A DNA stretch of 44,409 nt from Helicobacter sp. MIT 05-5294 (lineage in GTDB: Bacteria; Campylobacterota; Campylobacteria; Campylobacterales; Helicobacteraceae), in the NCBI RefSeq assembly GCF_000765675.1, contig NZ_JRPA02000012.1, positions 1-44,409 on the forward strand. Reading direction: 5' to 3'. The position numbers and the translations under genes are program-made. Of the stretch, positions 8,629 through 18,464 are shown one piece after another (within the stretch, counting starts at the first letter, position 1; every line of letters starts with the position of its first letter). The notes beneath the pieces were generated by a model. The model did not search any database. It saw only the letters and a list, made by a program, of their open reading frames with translations, and was not told where the DNA came from.

Positions 8629-9029
8629 TATTTGTTTCCGCTTGTTGTAATTCTTTCATCTTTAATTTTAGACGCAAGATTCTTTGCTTCTGCGCCAATT
8701 AGCTTGATTTTAGTTACATAACTTGGAAACTTGTGAACGGATTTAATGGTTTCAAAATTGATTTCTTCCAAACTCGCAACTGCTTTAATGGATTCCACAT
8801 TAATCACATAAGGCTTTACAACACGACTTGTAAAACCAACTTTTGGGAGGCGTCTTTGCAAAGGTTGTTGCCCACCTTCAAAGCCTCTTTTTTGTTTAGA
8901 GCCTGTTCTTGCAGTTTGACCCTTACCACCTCGCGTAGAGGTTTTGCCCATACCGCTTCCTTGCCCTCGTCCTACTCTTTTGATTTTTTTCACGCTACCT
9001 TTTGCAGGTGCTAAATTCTCTAATGCCAT
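8628..9029 (-). CDS. rplO: 50S ribosomal protein L15
   Basis: L15 (133 residues) is a late-assembly 50S protein. The glycine- and arginine-rich N-terminus [19 protein letters not shown] and the [15 protein letters not shown] segment are diagnostic. It follows rpsE by 9 bases, which leaves no room for rpmD (L30), the gene found between them in most bacteria. Confidence 0.97.
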   Translation of the reverse strand: MALENLAPAKGSVKKIKRVGRGQGSGMGKTSTRGGKGQTARTGSKQKRGFEGGQQPLQRRLPKVGFTSRVVKPYVINVESIKAVASLEEINFETIKSVHKFPSYVTKIKLIGAEAKNLASKIKDERITTSGNK

Positions 9030-9038
9030 ACATTCTCC

Positions 9039-9479
9039 TTATGCTTTAACCTTAGAAAGGGCTTCAATTGTGGCACGCACAACATTATAAGGATTATTTG
9101 AACCCAATGATTTTGTCAAAATATCCTTAATTCCTGCCTTTTCCAATACCGGACGAACCGAACCACCGGCAATAACGCCTGTTCCTTCGCTTGCTGGTTT
9201 TAATAAAACAACGCTTGAATTGTATTTTTCTTGCACATCGTGCGCAATAGTTGTGCCTTTAATATTCACTTTGATGATATTTTTAAATGCGTCATCAATA
9301 GCTTTCTTAATGGCATCTGGCACTTCTTTTGCTTTACCAAGTCCAAAACCAACCAAACCTGCTTTATTTCCTACAACTACCAAAGCATTAAAGCGGAATC
9401 TGCGACCCCCTTTAACAACTTTTGTTACGCGTCCAATATTTACAACATACTCTTCAAACTCTTCTCTATTGATTTCCAT
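9039..9479 (-). CDS. rpsE: 30S ribosomal protein S5
   Basis: S5 (146 residues) helps set decoding accuracy and mRNA helicase activity at the entry tunnel. The double-stranded RNA-binding region ([20 protein letters not shown] to [12 protein letters not shown]) and the C-terminal fold ([20 protein letters not shown], then [14 protein letters not shown]) are complete. It is slightly shorter than E. coli S5, mainly at the ends. Confidence 0.98.
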   Translation of the reverse strand: MEINREEFEEYVVNIGRVTKVVKGGRRFRFNALVVVGNKAGLVGFGLGKAKEVPDAIKKAIDDAFKNIIKVNIKGTTIAHDVQEKYNSSVVLLKPASEGTGVIAGGSVRPVLEKAGIKDILTKSLGSNNPYNVVRATIEALSKVKA

Positions 9480-9487
9480 ATTATCCC

Positions 9488-9844
9488 CTACAAATTGATT
9501 CCGTTCTCACGAAGAGAATCGGCGAAACTTGCAACAACACCATGGTATAGATAGCCATTTCTATCAAAAAGCACTTCTGTAATATTTGACTTTTTAAGAC
9601 TATCAGCCAATGCAACAGCAATTTTTTTCACATCTTCTTTATTGTTTTTTAAGCCCAATTTTTTACCATCTACACTTGCAAGTGTTATGCCTTTTGTATC
9701 ATCAATGGCTTGTGCATAAAAATATTTATTTGAGCGAAAAATGCTTAATCTTGGAGTTGCAGCACTTCCAAAAACTTTAGCGCGGATTCTTAATTTTCTT
9801 TTCAATCTTAAACTTCTTTTTTGTCTAATAACTTTATTTACCAT
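9488..9844 (-). CDS. rplR: 50S ribosomal protein L18
   Basis: L18 (118 residues) binds 5S rRNA in the central protuberance. [18 protein letters not shown], then the [21 protein letters not shown]-terminus are typical. The gene is spaced 9 bases from rplF and 8 bases from rpsE. Confidence 0.97.
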   Translation of the reverse strand: MVNKVIRQKRSLRLKRKLRIRAKVFGSAATPRLSIFRSNKYFYAQAIDDTKGITLASVDGKKLGLKNNKEDVKKIAVALADSLKKSNITEVLFDRNGYLYHGVVASFADSLRENGINL

Positions 9845-9853
9845 TATTTATCC

Positions 9854-10390
9854 TTATTTCTTAGAAGTTTTACCAGCTTTGCGGATAATACGCTCATCAG
9901 TATATTTTACACCTTTGCCTTTATAAGGTTCTGGTGGTCTAAACTCCCTAATTTCAGCCGCAATCTGTCCAATTTGCTGCTTATCAGAACCTTTAATTGT
10001 AACAAGATTCTTATCAACTGAAATCTCAACACCTTCTGGTATGTCATAGTTAATAGGGTGAGAAAAACCAAGAGCAAGTTCTAAAACTTTGCCTTTTACA
10101 GCTGCTTTATAACCTACACCATTGATTTCTAATTGCTTTGTAAAACCTTCTGTCAAACCCACTACGATATTATTAGCTAAAGCCCTGTAAGTTCCCCAAT
10201 ACGCTTTAGCTTGGGCATTTTCTCCATTCAAAGAAAAAGTTAATTCTCCATCTTTAAATGCAATACCTACACGCCCATAAGTTTCTAACTCTTTTGTAAG
10301 TTTGCCACCCTTAAAAACTATTTTGCTCCCTTCAATGCTTACTTGAACACTACTTGGAATGCTAATAGGTTTCTTTCCAACTCTTGACAT
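9854..10390 (-). CDS. rplF: 50S ribosomal protein L6
   Basis: L6 (178 residues) has two homologous domains and sits near the factor-binding site. [17 protein letters not shown] begins domain one. The C-terminal signature [26 protein letters not shown] is intact. The [19 protein letters not shown] segment near residue 80 opens domain two. Confidence 0.98.
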   Translation of the reverse strand: MSRVGKKPISIPSSVQVSIEGSKIVFKGGKLTKELETYGRVGIAFKDGELTFSLNGENAQAKAYWGTYRALANNIVVGLTEGFTKQLEINGVGYKAAVKGKVLELALGFSHPINYDIPEGVEISVDKNLVTIKGSDKQQIGQIAAEIREFRPPEPYKGKGVKYTDERIIRKAGKTSKK

Positions 10391-10399
10391 TAAATACTC

Positions 10400-10795
10400 C
10401 TACCAAATACTGCAGAGGGCTTCGCCACCTACATTTGCTTTATAAGCATCTTCGTTAGCAATAACGCCTTTGCTAGTGCTTACAACAATCGTCCCATAAC
10501 CATTTTTGAAACGCTTTAATTCATTTCTTCCTTTATAGACGCGTCTCCCGGGTTTTGAGATTCTTGTAATCTCGTTGATTACAGTGCGTCCTTTTTCATC
10601 GTATTTTAACACTACATTAATGGATTGTTTTTTGTCTTTTTCTACAACTTTAAAGCCCTCAATAAAGCCTTTTGCTTGAAAAACTTCAAGGATAGATACT
10701 ACAATTTTGGCATAGTATAAATTTGTAGTATCTAAGCGTCTCATACTTGCATTTCGGATTCTCGTTAAAGAATCTGCGATAATATCATTTACCAT
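10400..10795 (-). CDS. rpsH: 30S ribosomal protein S8
   Basis: S8 (131 residues) binds the central domain of 16S r[22 protein letters not shown] is the family N-terminus. The C-terminal signature [23 protein letters not shown] is intact. In E. coli S8 represses the spc operon; this cannot be tested here from sequence alone. Confidence 0.98.
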   Translation of the reverse strand: MVNDIIADSLTRIRNASMRRLDTTNLYYAKIVVSILEVFQAKGFIEGFKVVEKDKKQSINVVLKYDEKGRTVINEITRISKPGRRVYKGRNELKRFKNGYGTIVVSTSKGVIANEDAYKANVGGEALCSIW

Positions 10796-10804
10796 ATTTC
10801 TTCC

Positions 10805-10990
10805 TTACCAACTTGCTTTTCTAAGTCCCGGTATTAAGCCTTCATTGCCCATTTTGCGGAGGCAAACACGACAAATACCAAAATCTCTATAAACAGAATG
10901 CGGTCTTCCACAAATAGAACATCTTGTATATGCTCTTACTTTAAATTTAGGTGCTCTTGCTGCTTTTGCAATCATAGATTTTTTAGCCAT
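10805..10990 (-). CDS. rpsN: 30S ribosomal protein S14, zinc-binding form
   Basis: S14 here is 61 residues, the short zinc form: [20 protein letters not shown], then CSICGRPH and CRVC supply the four cysteine ligands. A longer frame to 11044 exists, but AAGGAAGAACTA directly before the ATG at 10988-10990 and the family length fix the start here. The start overlaps the end of rplE by 8 bases. Confidence 0.97.
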   Translation of the reverse strand: MAKKSMIAKAARAPKFKVRAYTRCSICGRPHSVYRDFGICRVCLRKMGNEGLIPGLRKASW

Positions 10991-11537
10991 TAGTTCTTCC
11001 TTTAGCGAAAGGTAAGCCAAAAAGCTCAAGCAATTTAAACGCATCTTTATCGTTTGTAGCTGAAGTTACAAAGGTAATATTCATACCATGACTTACCATA
11101 ATATCATCATAAACTACTTCTGGGAAAATGAGTTGCTCATTAACTCCAAAGCTGTAATTACCTCTACCATCAAACCCATTGCGAGGAACACCCCTAAAAT
11201 CTTTCACCCTTGGAAGTGCAATCACAATGAGTTTTTCAAGGAAGTTATACATTTGGTTTCCTCTTAAAGTAACTTTTACACCCATTGGCATTCCTTCACG
11301 CATTTTGAATCCAGCAACAGATTTCTTAGCAAGAGTAATTACCGCCTTTTGCCCTGCGATTAACGAAATGGTATCCGCAATATTTTGCATAATCTTAGTA
11401 TCTTTTGCGTGCATACCTGCACCCACACTGATGACGATTTTCTCTAATTTTGGCAAAAGCATAGGATTTTTGATTCCCAATTCTTCTGCCAACTTTGGTT
11501 TAATTTCATTTTTGTAGGCAGTCTTTAATTGAAACAT
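10983..11537 (-). CDS. rplE: 50S ribosomal protein L5
   Basis: L5 (184 residues) binds 5S rRNA and contacts P-site t[41 protein letters not shown] and [20 protein letters not shown] near residues 120-140 are diagnostic. The C-terminus ([16 protein letters not shown]) overlaps the start of rpsN in another frame, which suggests coupled translation. Confidence 0.98.
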   Translation of the reverse strand: MFQLKTAYKNEIKPKLAEELGIKNPMLLPKLEKIVISVGAGMHAKDTKIMQNIADTISLIAGQKAVITLAKKSVAGFKMREGMPMGVKVTLRGNQMYNFLEKLIVIALPRVKDFRGVPRNGFDGRGNYSFGVNEQLIFPEVVYDDIMVSHGMNITFVTSATNDKDAFKLLELFGLPFAKGRTNG

Positions 11538-11540
11538 AGA

Positions 11541-11777
11541 TTAGTCCTCCGCTTTTTTAACATTTGAAATGTGGATTGGCATTTCTTTATTCACGAAACC
11601 ACCTTTAGGATTCTTATCTGTTGGTTTCACAGCTTTTTTTGCAACCTTGCAACCCTCTACGATAACTTGAGAAGTTTTAGGTAATACTTGCAAAACTTTC
11701 GCTTTCTTGCCTTTATCTTCTTTATCGCCGACAATTATTTCTACCAAATCGCCTTTTTTAATCTTGAATTTTGCCAT
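11541..11777 (-). CDS. rplX: 50S ribosomal protein L24
   Basis: L24 (78 residues) is an early 50S assembly initiator. It shows the KOW motif near the N-terminus ([20 protein letters not shown]) and the family segment [15 protein letters not shown] near the end. It is on the short side for the family but no block is missing. It shares one base with the rplN stop. Confidence 0.97.
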   Translation of the reverse strand: MAKFKIKKGDLVEIIVGDKEDKGKKAKVLQVLPKTSQVIVEGCKVAKKAVKPTDKNPKGGFVNKEMPIHISNVKKAED

Positions 11778-12145
11778 TATAATACCTCCGGTGCCAACGA
11801 TACGATTTTCATAAAGTTAGCATAACGAATCTCTCTTCCAACAGGTCCAAAAATACGCGTCCCGATAGGATCTCTTTTGCTGTCTAAAATCACAGCGGCA
11901 TTATCATCAAAGCGAATCAAAGCCCCATCTTCACGATGCAACTCTTTTTTCGTTCTCACTACAACTGCTTTTACGACTTGACCTTTTTTGACTTTTCCAC
12001 TTGGAAGTGCTTTTTTCACAGAAGCAACAATCACATCGCCTATTGTCGCGTAACGCCTTTTGCTTCCACCTAAAACCTTAATGCACATTACTTCTTTTGC
12101 ACCACTATTATCTGCAACATTTAATCGTGTAAAACTTTGAATCAT
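11777..12145 (-). CDS. rplN: 50S ribosomal protein L14
   Basis: L14 (122 residues) is a highly conserved interface protein. The start [20 protein letters not shown] and the segment [20 protein letters not shown] are diagnostic. The start overlaps the rpsQ stop by four bases. Confidence 0.98.
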   Translation of the reverse strand: MIQSFTRLNVADNSGAKEVMCIKVLGGSKRRYATIGDVIVASVKKALPSGKVKKGQVVKAVVVRTKKELHREDGALIRFDDNAAVILDSKRDPIGTRIFGPVGREIRYANFMKIVSLAPEVL

Positions 12146-12408
12146 AATTCAACTCCCACAGATACAACTTTATGGAGTGTGAAAGCTTTTCTTTTAGAAA
12201 TTGGCTTACATTCAATCGCCTCAATCACATCACCTACTTTTGCGCTATTATTCTCATCATGGACAATATAACGCTTGAATCTTTTTACAATTTTTCTATA
12301 TTTTGGGTGTATAACGCGTCTTTCAACCAGAATCGTTACGCTTTTGTCGCCAGCTTTTGTAACAACTTTTCCAGCAATCACCCTTTTATGCGGTTGCACA
12401 CTACTCAT
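12142..12408 (-). CDS. rpsQ: 30S ribosomal protein S17
   Basis: S17 (88 residues) is an OB-fold 16S rRNA binder. [18 protein letters not shown]-like residues ([20 protein letters not shown]) open the fold, and [19 protein letters not shown] is the family signature. It sits three bases after rpmC. Confidence 0.97.
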   Translation of the reverse strand: MSSVQPHKRVIAGKVVTKAGDKSVTILVERRVIHPKYRKIVKRFKRYIVHDENNSAKVGDVIEAIECKPISKRKAFTLHKVVSVGVEL

Positions 12409-12411
12409 ATC

Positions 12412-12603
12412 TTACGCCCTCCTTTTAACATTCAGAGCTGTTTTGATTCTTGCAATATCTTTTTTTGCGATTCTTATTTCGCTTGAATTAGTTAATTGCA
12501 TGGTTCTTAACTTCAAATTTAACTCAAACAAATGCGTCTCTTTTTCTTTCAAAAGAGCATTAAGTTCTTCAATTGTTTTTGTATTAATTTCAGTATATTT
12601 CAT
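12412..12603 (-). CDS. rpmC: 50S ribosomal protein L29
   Basis: L29 (63 residues) is a two-helix protein beside the exit tunnel and part of the docking site for trigger factor and SRP. It shows the helical pattern [20 protein letters not shown] and the conserved [20 protein letters not shown]-type second helix. It overlaps the end of rplP by 14 bases. Confidence 0.95.
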   Translation of the reverse strand: MKYTEINTKTIEELNALLKEKETHLFELNLKLRTMQLTNSSEIRIAKKDIARIKTALNVKRRA

Positions 12604-13015
12604 TTTCGCCCTCTCTTGTTACAATTTTTGTTTTAAAAGGAAGTTTGCTTTGCGCCAAAGCCAACGCGCTTCTAGCAAGAGATTCATCTACACTACCCAT
12701 TTCGTAAATGATTCTTCCGGGTTTGATATTCATTACCCACTTATCTACTGCTCCCTTACCTTTACCCATTCTCGTTTCAAGAGGTTTAGCTGTTAGAGGT
12801 TTATCGGGGAAAACACGAATCCAAACCATTCCCGTTCTTTTTGTTGCACGCGTCATCGCAATACGAGCAGCTTCGATTTGACGCGAATCAATCCTACCAT
12901 GCTCTAAAGCTTTAATCCCAAATTCACCAAATGCTAACGAAGTGCCGCGAAACGCTTTACCGCGGTTGCGTCCTTTCATTTGCTTTCTATATTTTGTTCT
13001 TTTTGGCATTAACAT
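12590..13015 (-). CDS. rplP: 50S ribosomal protein L16
   Basis: L16 (141 residues) organises the A-site and peptidyl-transferase region. [17 protein letters not shown] and [20 protein letters not shown] are diagnostic. Two ATG codons two residues apart could start it (13015 or 13009). AAGGGGG lies at better spacing for the first, so MLMPKRT is chosen, though the family usually begins at the second. Confidence 0.97.
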   Translation of the reverse strand: MLMPKRTKYRKQMKGRNRGKAFRGTSLAFGEFGIKALEHGRIDSRQIEAARIAMTRATKRTGMVWIRVFPDKPLTAKPLETRMGKGKGAVDKWVMNIKPGRIIYEMGSVDESLARSALALAQSKLPFKTKIVTREGENEIY

Positions 13016-13018
13016 TGT

Positions 13019-13726
13019 TTATTGCCCCCTTCTCTTTCTTGCTGGACGACTTGTTTTTTCTTCGCCCTCTTCAGTTTGTTTTTCTGCTTGGATTCCTTTT
13101 TGTAGAACTTCGCCTTTAAAAATCCATACTTTTACGCCAATATTTCCATAAGTTGTTAAGGCTTCTGCAAAACCATAGTCAATTTTCGCTCTAAGCGTAT
13201 GAAGCGGGATTCTACCTTCCATATACCATTCTGTTCTTGCCATTTCAGCTCCTGCTAAACGACCAGAAACACGAACTTTAATGCCCTTTGCTCCAGATTT
13301 CATTGCACCTTGCATAACTTTCTTCATCGCGCGTCTAAAAGCTACGCGTCTTTCAAGTTGTGTTGCTACGCTTTCAGCGGACAATTGTGCGTTGCTTTGA
13401 GGCTTTTTAACCTCTTTGATATTAATGAAAATATCTTTATCCACAATCTTTTTTAGAGATTCTTTTAGCTTCTCTACATCTGCCCCTTTTTTGCCGATAA
13501 TAATGCCCGGACGCGCTGCAACAACCGTTACACGAACTTTTTTAGCGGTGCGCTCTACCAAAATATCACTTACACCTGCGTAATATAGCTCTTTTTTTAA
13601 GAATTTTCTGATTTTATGGTCTTCCGCTATATTTTGTGGCGCACTAGTAAATGAAGGAAACCATCGTGATTCCCAATTTCTATTGATACCAAGTCTTAGA
13701 CCAATCGGATTAACTTTTTGACCCAT
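13019..13726 (-). CDS. rpsC: 30S ribosomal protein S3
   Basis: S3 (235 residues) lines the mRNA entry tunnel. [20 protein letters not shown] is the family start. The KH domain has [14 protein letters not shown] near residue 76. The C-terminal half has [21 protein letters not shown] and [15 protein letters not shown] charged tail of about 25 residues follows. It overlaps rplV by one base. Confidence 0.98.
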   Translation of the reverse strand: MGQKVNPIGLRLGINRNWESRWFPSFTSAPQNIAEDHKIRKFLKKELYYAGVSDILVERTAKKVRVTVVAARPGIIIGKKGADVEKLKESLKKIVDKDIFINIKEVKKPQSNAQLSAESVATQLERRVAFRRAMKKVMQGAMKSGAKGIKVRVSGRLAGAEMARTEWYMEGRIPLHTLRAKIDYGFAEALTTYGNIGVKVWIFKGEVLQKGIQAEKQTEEGEEKTSRPARKRRGQ

Positions 13727-14055
13727 TACTTATCCTTACTTTTTTGTGCTACTTCTACAAAAATATGTGAAGTAGGTTTTCTTACTGGAGTTGCTCTTCC
13801 TCTAGCTCTTGGCGTAAAGCGTCTAAGCACAGGACCAGCATCTACTCTACAAGAAGAGACGATAACATTTTCAGCCTCATAACCACCATTTGCAACTGCT
13901 GATGCAATCACCTTAGAAATTATTCTCGCTGCTTTATTAGGCATAAATTCCAATGAAGCAATCGCTAATTCAGCATTCATTCCTTGAACTTCTCTTGCAA
14001 TCAATCTAGCCTTTGTTGGGGATAAACGAATGTATCTCAATAATGCTTTACTCAT
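13726..14055 (-). CDS. rplV: 50S ribosomal protein L22
   Basis: L22 (109 residues) forms part of the tunnel constriction with L4. [20 protein letters not shown] starts the fold. The extended loop with [20 protein letters not shown], which reaches into the tunnel and is the classical macrolide-resistance site, is intact. Confidence 0.98.
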   Translation of the reverse strand: MSKALLRYIRLSPTKARLIAREVQGMNAELAIASLEFMPNKAARIISKVIASAVANGGYEAENVIVSSCRVDAGPVLRRFTPRARGRATPVRKPTSHIFVEVAQKSKDK

Positions 14056-14066
14056 TGTTATCTCCC

Positions 14067-14348
14067 TTATTTACCGATTTTCTTTTGGACACTACCTTTG
14101 TGCCCTTTGAAAGTTCTTGTAGGAGCAAATTCACCTAACTTATAGCCAACATGATTTTCTGTTACATAAACAGGAACGAAAGCTCTACCATTATGCACAT
14201 TAAAAGTAATTCCAATCATATCAGGCACAATCGTGCTTCTACGCGACCATGTTTTGATTGGTTTATTATCTTTAGCCTCTTTTGCTTTAAGCACTTTTTT
14301 CATTAAATGCTCATCAACAAAAGGACCTTTTTTTATTGATCTAGCCAT
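14067..14348 (-). CDS. rpsS: 30S ribosomal protein S19
   Basis: S19 (93 residues) is a head protein next to S13. [19 protein letters not shown] and the C-terminal signature [20 protein letters not shown] followed by [10 protein letters not shown] are diagnostic. Confidence 0.98.
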   Translation of the reverse strand: MARSIKKGPFVDEHLMKKVLKAKEAKDNKPIKTWSRRSTIVPDMIGITFNVHNGRAFVPVYVTENHVGYKLGEFAPTRTFKGHKGSVQKKIGK

Positions 14349-14357
14349 TTACTTTCC

Positions 14358-15185
14358 TTATTTTTTTCTTCTTGAAATAATCAACTTATCACTTGCTTTT
14401 TTTCTACGCGTTTTGTAACCTTTAGCAGGCATACCCCATGGAGAAACAGGGTGTCCGCTAGAACCGGTTTTACCTTCACCACCACCATGTGGGTGATCTA
14501 CCGGGTTCATTGCCGCTCCTCTTGTCTGTGGTCGCACACCCAAATGACGATTGCGTCCTGCTTTACCAATAGAAATATTTGCAAAGTCTTCATTTCCAAC
14601 CGTTCCGATTGTCGCCATACATTCACCTAGAATGTAGCGCATCTCTCCACTTGGCATTCTTAGGATAGAATATTTGCCCTCTCTACCCATTAACTGCGCA
14701 CTTGCTCCTGCACTTCTTGCGAGTTGTCCTCCGCGTCCGGGATACATTTCAATATTATGAATCACCGTTCCAATTGGAATATTCTTAATTTTCATTGCAT
14801 AACCCAAACGAATATCCAATCCACCCTCTGCGGAAATAATCGTATCTCCAACGCTTAAACCGCTTGGTTGAATAATATATCTTTTATCGCCATCTTTGTA
14901 AGTAATCAATGCGATTCTACAATTTCTGTATGGATCGTATTCAATCGCACTTACTTTGCCTTCAATATTGTATTTATTGCGCTTGAAGTCAATAATACGA
15001 TAGAGTTTTTTCGCTCCACCCTCTTTATGGCGACTTGTGATTCTACCATTGTTGTTGCGTCCTGCATGCACAGGTAGCTTAACCAATAACTTTCTTACAC
15101 TAGCTTTTGCAGTGATGTTTTCCGAGCTAAGGTTGCTCATAAATCTTCTGCTTGGAGTGTATGGTTTGTAAGTTTTAATTGCCAT
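14358..15185 (-). CDS. rplB: 50S ribosomal protein L2
   Basis: L2 (275 residues) is one of the most conserved 50S proteins and is needed for subunit joining and peptidyl transfer. [22 protein letters not shown] opens the RNA-binding domain. [17 protein letters not shown] near residue 220 contains the conserved histidine. The basic C-terminus is complete. Confidence 0.99.
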   Translation of the reverse strand: MAIKTYKPYTPSRRFMSNLSSENITAKASVRKLLVKLPVHAGRNNNGRITSRHKEGGAKKLYRIIDFKRNKYNIEGKVSAIEYDPYRNCRIALITYKDGDKRYIIQPSGLSVGDTIISAEGGLDIRLGYAMKIKNIPIGTVIHNIEMYPGRGGQLARSAGASAQLMGREGKYSILRMPSGEMRYILGECMATIGTVGNEDFANISIGKAGRNRHLGVRPQTRGAAMNPVDHPHGGGEGKTGSSGHPVSPWGMPAKGYKTRRKKASDKLIISRRKK

Positions 15186-15195
15186 TTTTTACTCC

Positions 15196-15477
15196 TTAAA
15201 CTGCCAATGATTCAATTTTTGCGCCTTCTGGAAGCTTAACATAAAACTTCTTGAAGTCATTTCTCTTGCCAATAACACCGCGAAATCGCTTAACTTTCCC
15301 CTCTTGTTTCAAAGAATTGATAGACAAAGGTGTTACACCAAAATATTCTTTAAACACTTCTTTTAGTTGCGTTTTACTTAATTTTGGAGAAGTTTGCACA
15401 ACAAGAACGCCTTGCTCCTGCAATTTCAAAGACTTCTCAGTATACATAATGGATTTAATATCTGTAATACTCGCCAT
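15196..15477 (-). CDS. rplW: 50S ribosomal protein L23
   Basis: L23 (93 residues) lies at the tunnel exit and docks trigger factor and SRP. The start [20 protein letters not shown] is chosen over a longer frame to 15519 because GAGGGTTAAT precedes this ATG, the rplD stop is one base upstream, and the extra 14 residues lie inside rpl[21 protein letters not shown] is the conserved core. Confidence 0.96.
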   Translation of the reverse strand: MASITDIKSIMYTEKSLKLQEQGVLVVQTSPKLSKTQLKEVFKEYFGVTPLSINSLKQEGKVKRFRGVIGKRNDFKKFYVKLPEGAKIESLAV

Positions 15478-15478
15478 A

Positions 15479-16093
15479 TTAACCCTCTTTAGTGATAGAT
15501 TCAAAAAGCGATTTTTCAATCACTACCGATCTAAATGTCGCTACCAAATAAGCATTCAATTCAGCACCATCAATTAGATAACAATCTTTGAGATTCCTAA
15601 ATGCCAAAAATGTCTTTTCGTCAAACAAATCCGCAACAAAAAGTGTATTTCTCTGATTCAATGCTTTAAAAAGCGCACAAGCATCTTTTGTCTTACCACT
15701 TTCTACTTGGATTTTATCCACTACAAACAGACTATTAGCATTTGCTTTTTCAAGCAAAGCATATTGCAATGCAAGTCTTTTTTGTTTTTTATTGACTTTT
15801 AGGTTATAGTTTCTATTGTTGCTTGGTCCATGTGAAACACCACCGCCAACAAATACAGGAGAAGTGATACTCCCTGCTCTTGCTCTACCTCCGCCTTTTT
15901 GGCTCCATGGCTTTTTACCACCACCACTCACTCTACCACGAGTTTTTGCCATTGCATTATTTGTGCGCAATGACGCCAAAAAGGATTTAATATAAAGATA
16001 GAGGTTATGTGAATTAATCTCTTTGTAAGATGCAGGCAATTGTGCTTCACCTGATTTCTTTAAATCTTTATCTAAAATAATTGCTTTACTCAT
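15479..16093 (-). CDS. rplD: 50S ribosomal protein L4
   Basis: L4 (204 residues) has a globular domain and a long loop that reaches the tunnel constriction. The loop signature is [20 protein letters not shown] followed by [15 protein letters not shown]. In E. coli L4 represses the S10 operon. The start overlaps the rplC stop by four bases (ATGA). Confidence 0.98.
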   Translation of the reverse strand: MSKAIILDKDLKKSGEAQLPASYKEINSHNLYLYIKSFLASLRTNNAMAKTRGRVSGGGKKPWSQKGGGRARAGSITSPVFVGGGVSHGPSNNRNYNLKVNKKQKRLALQYALLEKANANSLFVVDKIQVESGKTKDACALFKALNQRNTLFVADLFDEKTFLAFRNLKDCYLIDGAELNAYLVATFRSVVIEKSLFESITKEG

Positions 16094-16668
16094 TTCACAA
16101 CCTTTAACTTGCCAAATGCACCATTAAATCCCGGCACAGAACCTTTCAAAACAAGCACATTATGTTCTTTGTCAAAAGAAATAATCTCGTTTTGCACCGT
16201 TACTTTTTCGTTACCATAGTGTCCAGACATTTTCTTACCCGGTTGAACTCTTCCGGGCCATTCACGATTTCCAATAGAACCCGGAGCTCTATGGAATCTA
16301 CTACCATGCGCAGCAGGACCACCTTGAAAATTCCATCGTTTCATAACGCCACTAAAACCGCGTCCTTTTGTACTAAAAGAAACCTTTGCTCTTTTCGCTC
16401 CCTCTAATACAGATAAATCTAAATCACCCGTTTCTGCATTGCTTACTTCAAGCGTCGCAAATTTGTTATACTCTTTACCAAGATTATATTTTTTTTGCTG
16501 ACCCGCAATAGATTTGTTTGCGCTTTTGCCTTGATGATACGCTACAAATGCTTTACCACCTTCTAAAACTTCGCAAATCTTTGCTGATTTTACTTTAAGC
16601 AAGGTTACAGGAATACTTGGTTTCGCAACAGTTCTGCTCATTCCAATTTTTTCTACTAAAAATTCCAT
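16090..16668 (-). CDS. rplC: 50S ribosomal protein L3
   Basis: L3 (192 residues) is an assembly-initiating protein whose loop reaches the peptidyl-transferase centre. [20 protein letters not shown], then [20 protein letters not shown] and [17 protein letters not shown] are diagnostic. The conserved glutamine (FQGG), a methylation site in E. coli, is present. Confidence 0.98.
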   Translation of the reverse strand: MEFLVEKIGMSRTVAKPSIPVTLLKVKSAKICEVLEGGKAFVAYHQGKSANKSIAGQQKKYNLGKEYNKFATLEVSNAETGDLDLSVLEGAKRAKVSFSTKGRGFSGVMKRWNFQGGPAAHGSRFHRAPGSIGNREWPGRVQPGKKMSGHYGNEKVTVQNEIISFDKEHNVLVLKGSVPGFNGAFGKLKVVK

Positions 16669-16677
16669 TTATACCCC

Positions 16678-16989
16678 TTATTTACCCATTGAGCGGACTT
16701 CTACATCCACTTCTGGTGCCATATCTAATTTTGTCAAACTATCCACGGTTTCTGGAGTAGCTGAAACAATATCAATGATTCTTGTATGCACTCTGATTTC
16801 AAATTGCTCTCTTGAATCCTTATTGATATGGGGAGATTTTAAGACGGTATAGCGTCTTTTTTTGGTTGGAAGCGGAATAGGACCGCGAATCTCTGCACCT
16901 GTTCTCTTAACAGCCTCTACGATTGAAACAACCGAGCGGTCAAGAACGCGGTGATCATACGCTTTTAACTTAAGTCTAATTTTTTCCAT
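16678..16989 (-). CDS. rpsJ: 30S ribosomal protein S10
   Basis: S10 (103 residues) is a head protein that also acts as NusE in transcription antitermination. [20 protein letters not shown] and [20 protein letters not shown] are diagnostic. It is the first gene of the ribosomal cluster. GAAGGAAAAATAAA precedes the ATG, and a promoter lies about 60 bases upstream. Confidence 0.98.
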   Translation of the reverse strand: MEKIRLKLKAYDHRVLDRSVVSIVEAVKRTGAEIRGPIPLPTKKRRYTVLKSPHINKDSREQFEIRVHTRIIDIVSATPETVDSLTKLDMAPEVDVEVRSMGK

Positions 16990-17050
16990 TTTATTTTTCC
17001 TTCAAAGAACTCATCTAACATTTTTGCCGATGTATATTTTGGAAGTCGGG

Positions 17051-17056
17051 ATTATA
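17051..17056 (-). promoter_or_regulatory. -10 box of the ribosomal cluster promoter
   Basis: TATAAT on the minus strand sits inside TTTAGTATAAT, 62 bases before the rpsJ start, with start of transcription expected near 17044. Upstream there are only T-rich stretches and no -35 consensus, as usual for this group. The leader would be about 55 bases. It is the only good -10 in front of the 13.8-kb cluster. Confidence 0.7.
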
Positions 17057-17177
17057 CTAAAGATTCCTATTTTTTAGCAATATTTTTGATGATATTTTTA
17101 TATTTTATTTCCTTTTTAAAAGGACATATTATTTTGCTGTTGTTGGTTTTTTACATTCGCACAGAATCCATAAGTAT

Positions 17178-17183
17178 TATAAT
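17178..17183 (+). promoter_or_regulatory. -10 box in front of the racemase remnant
   Basis: A perfect TATAAT on the plus strand lies 52 bases before the ATG of the racemase remnant, which still carries a GAAGGAAAAAA ribosome-binding site. Both look like leftovers of a formerly expressed gene. Confidence 0.4.
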
Positions 17184-17234
17184 AAGACCTCCCTATTTAA
17201 TTTTGCGATTCCATAGAATCTTTGAAGGAAAAAA

Positions 17235-17653
17235 ATGAAAAAGCTAGGTTTGATTGGTGGCGTAGGTGTAGAATCCACTTGAAAAGCAGCCCAAAATGCG
17301 GGGATTCCACAAAGTTGGCTTCATGGGTATGAAAGCCATAATAAAAGGCTCACTTTATCAATCTCCCTTACAAAAATGTGGCATAGGAGTGCCACTGCCA
17401 AACAAAAAAAATAACGCGAGGAGATTCACCATATCATTGCTCACGAACTAGAGCTTGGAATCATAAAACAAGAAAGTTTGAATCGGTTTTTAAAAATCAT
17501 TGAAAAAACGCAAAAGGGCAAAAGATAGAATCCATAATCCTTGCTCACACAGAGTTGCCGCTACTCTTTGGCGATACACAAGATTGTGCGCCTCTTTTAG
17601 ATACGATGGATTTACACATTCAAGAAATCATTAAATGCATTTTAGAAGATTGA
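17235..17653 (+). pseudogene. Aspartate/glutamate racemase family, degraded
   Basis: The reading begins MKKLGLIGGVGVEST, the exact N-terminus of the Asp/Glu racemase (RacX/YgeA) family, then hits TGA at 17280-17282. Further homology blocks follow in other frames: VGFMGMKAIIKGSLYQ (around 17323), IHHIIAHELELGIIKQESLN (from about 17424, after an A8 run at 17404-17411) and IESIILAHTELPLLFGDT (from 17525) to a TGA at 17651. So there are at least three frame changes. The middle part of the N-terminal domain is missing: about 140 codons remain of roughly 230. The catalytic cysteine of the second domain (usually C-T-E) reads H-T-E here. The gene cannot make an active racemase. Confidence 0.85.
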
Positions 17654-17836
17654 AAAATCTCCGTTTGAATTGCATATTTCTATTTGAGATATTGGCAAAA
17701 CCCTTTTGGCATTTGAAACTGAAATTTAAAAAAGCTTAAAGAATCTTAATTTTAGGATTCTTTGAAATGCAATAAAACTTTTAAGGATTCGTTACATTTT
17801 GCATTCTGTTTTCTTGAATTTTATTAAAACTTTTGG

Positions 17837-17842
17837 TATAAG
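17837..17842 (+). promoter_or_regulatory. -10 box for the TRAP transporter operon
   Basis: TATAAG within TTTTGGTATAAG forms an extended -10 element, 44 bases before the ATG at 17886. It lies downstream of the alternative TTG start at 17799, which supports the shorter DctQ. Confidence 0.45.
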
Positions 17843-17885
17843 TGCAGGTTTTAATTTTCGTTTCAAATTTAGGAATTTCCCCATA

Positions 17886-18461
17886 ATGCAAAAAATCTTG
17901 AAAATTACTCGTATTTTAGATACTTCAAGCCTCTTTGGTTCGCGCGTGTCTATGGTTTGTTTATGGGCATTATGTTTGCTCACTTTTGGACTTGCTATCG
18001 CGCTTAATTTCTCGTATGTGAATAGCAAATTAGACGATTTTAGCCTTTATTGCTTTGCTTTAATGGCACTTTTGGCGTTTTCTTGGACACTTAAGAATGA
18101 TAAACATGTGCGTGTAGATATTATTTATGCCCATTATAGCGACAAAACGAAAGTGATTAGCTTCTTTTTTATCAATCTTTTATTTATTCTTCCCTTTTGT
18201 TTGATTATGGTAAAGTATGGCTTAGATTTCGCGATTCAATCTTACAAAATAGGAGAATCTTCGCAAAACGGAAAAATTCCTTATTATTTTATTTTCAAAT
18301 CTTTTGTTGTGATTGGTTTTGTCTTGTTGGCTTTGCAAAGCATTAGCGAGATTCTCAAATCCCTTGTTAAAATCAAACAGAAAAACTTCGCCGCGCCTTT
18401 GGATTTTGTTGCCCAAGAGACGCAATCCCTCAAAAACAGCTTGAAACAAAAGGTTGAATAA
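17886..18461 (+). CDS. dctQ: TRAP transporter small membrane subunit (DctQ type)
   Basis: The protein of 191 residues has four hydrophobic segments (about 24-44, 55-75, 98-120 and 140-160), the topology of DctQ. DctQ pairs with DctM in sodium-driven uptake of organic acids. The sequence DKHVRVDIIYAHYSDKTK near residue 77 carries the V-R-V-D-I motif of the family. The frame is open back to a TTG at 17799, but the ATG at 17886 is preferred because it gives a normal short N-terminus and has TAGGAA upstream. dctM begins three bases after its stop. Symbol given for family membership; the substrate is not C4-dicarboxylate for certain. Confidence 0.9.
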   Translation: MQKILKITRILDTSSLFGSRVSMVCLWALCLLTFGLAIALNFSYVNSKLDDFSLYCFALMALLAFSWTLKNDKHVRVDIIYAHYSDKTKVISFFFINLLFILPFCLIMVKYGLDFAIQSYKIGESSQNGKIPYYFIFKSFVVIGFVLLALQSISEILKSLVKIKQKNFAAPLDFVAQETQSLKNSLKQKVE

Positions 18462-18464
18462 AGT

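Noticed and set aside
10991-11044. N-terminal extension of S14 by 18 codons
   Set aside because: The extension lies inside the rplE coding end, and the strong ribosome-binding site and family length fix the start at 10990.
12275-12796. A 173-codon frame on the plus strand opposite rpsQ, rpmC and rplP
   Set aside because: It lies wholly antisense to three certain ribosomal genes, is Phe/Ser-rich as expected for a shadow frame, and has no ribosome-binding site.
15478-15519. N-terminal extension of L23 by 14 codons
   Set aside because: It overlaps the end of rplD, and GAGGGTT sits before the ATG at 15475-15477.
17799-17885. TTG start giving DctQ 29 more residues
   Set aside because: An AAGGA lies upstream at long spacing, but the extension carries an extended -10 box and the family begins near the later ATG. 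Not excluded completely.
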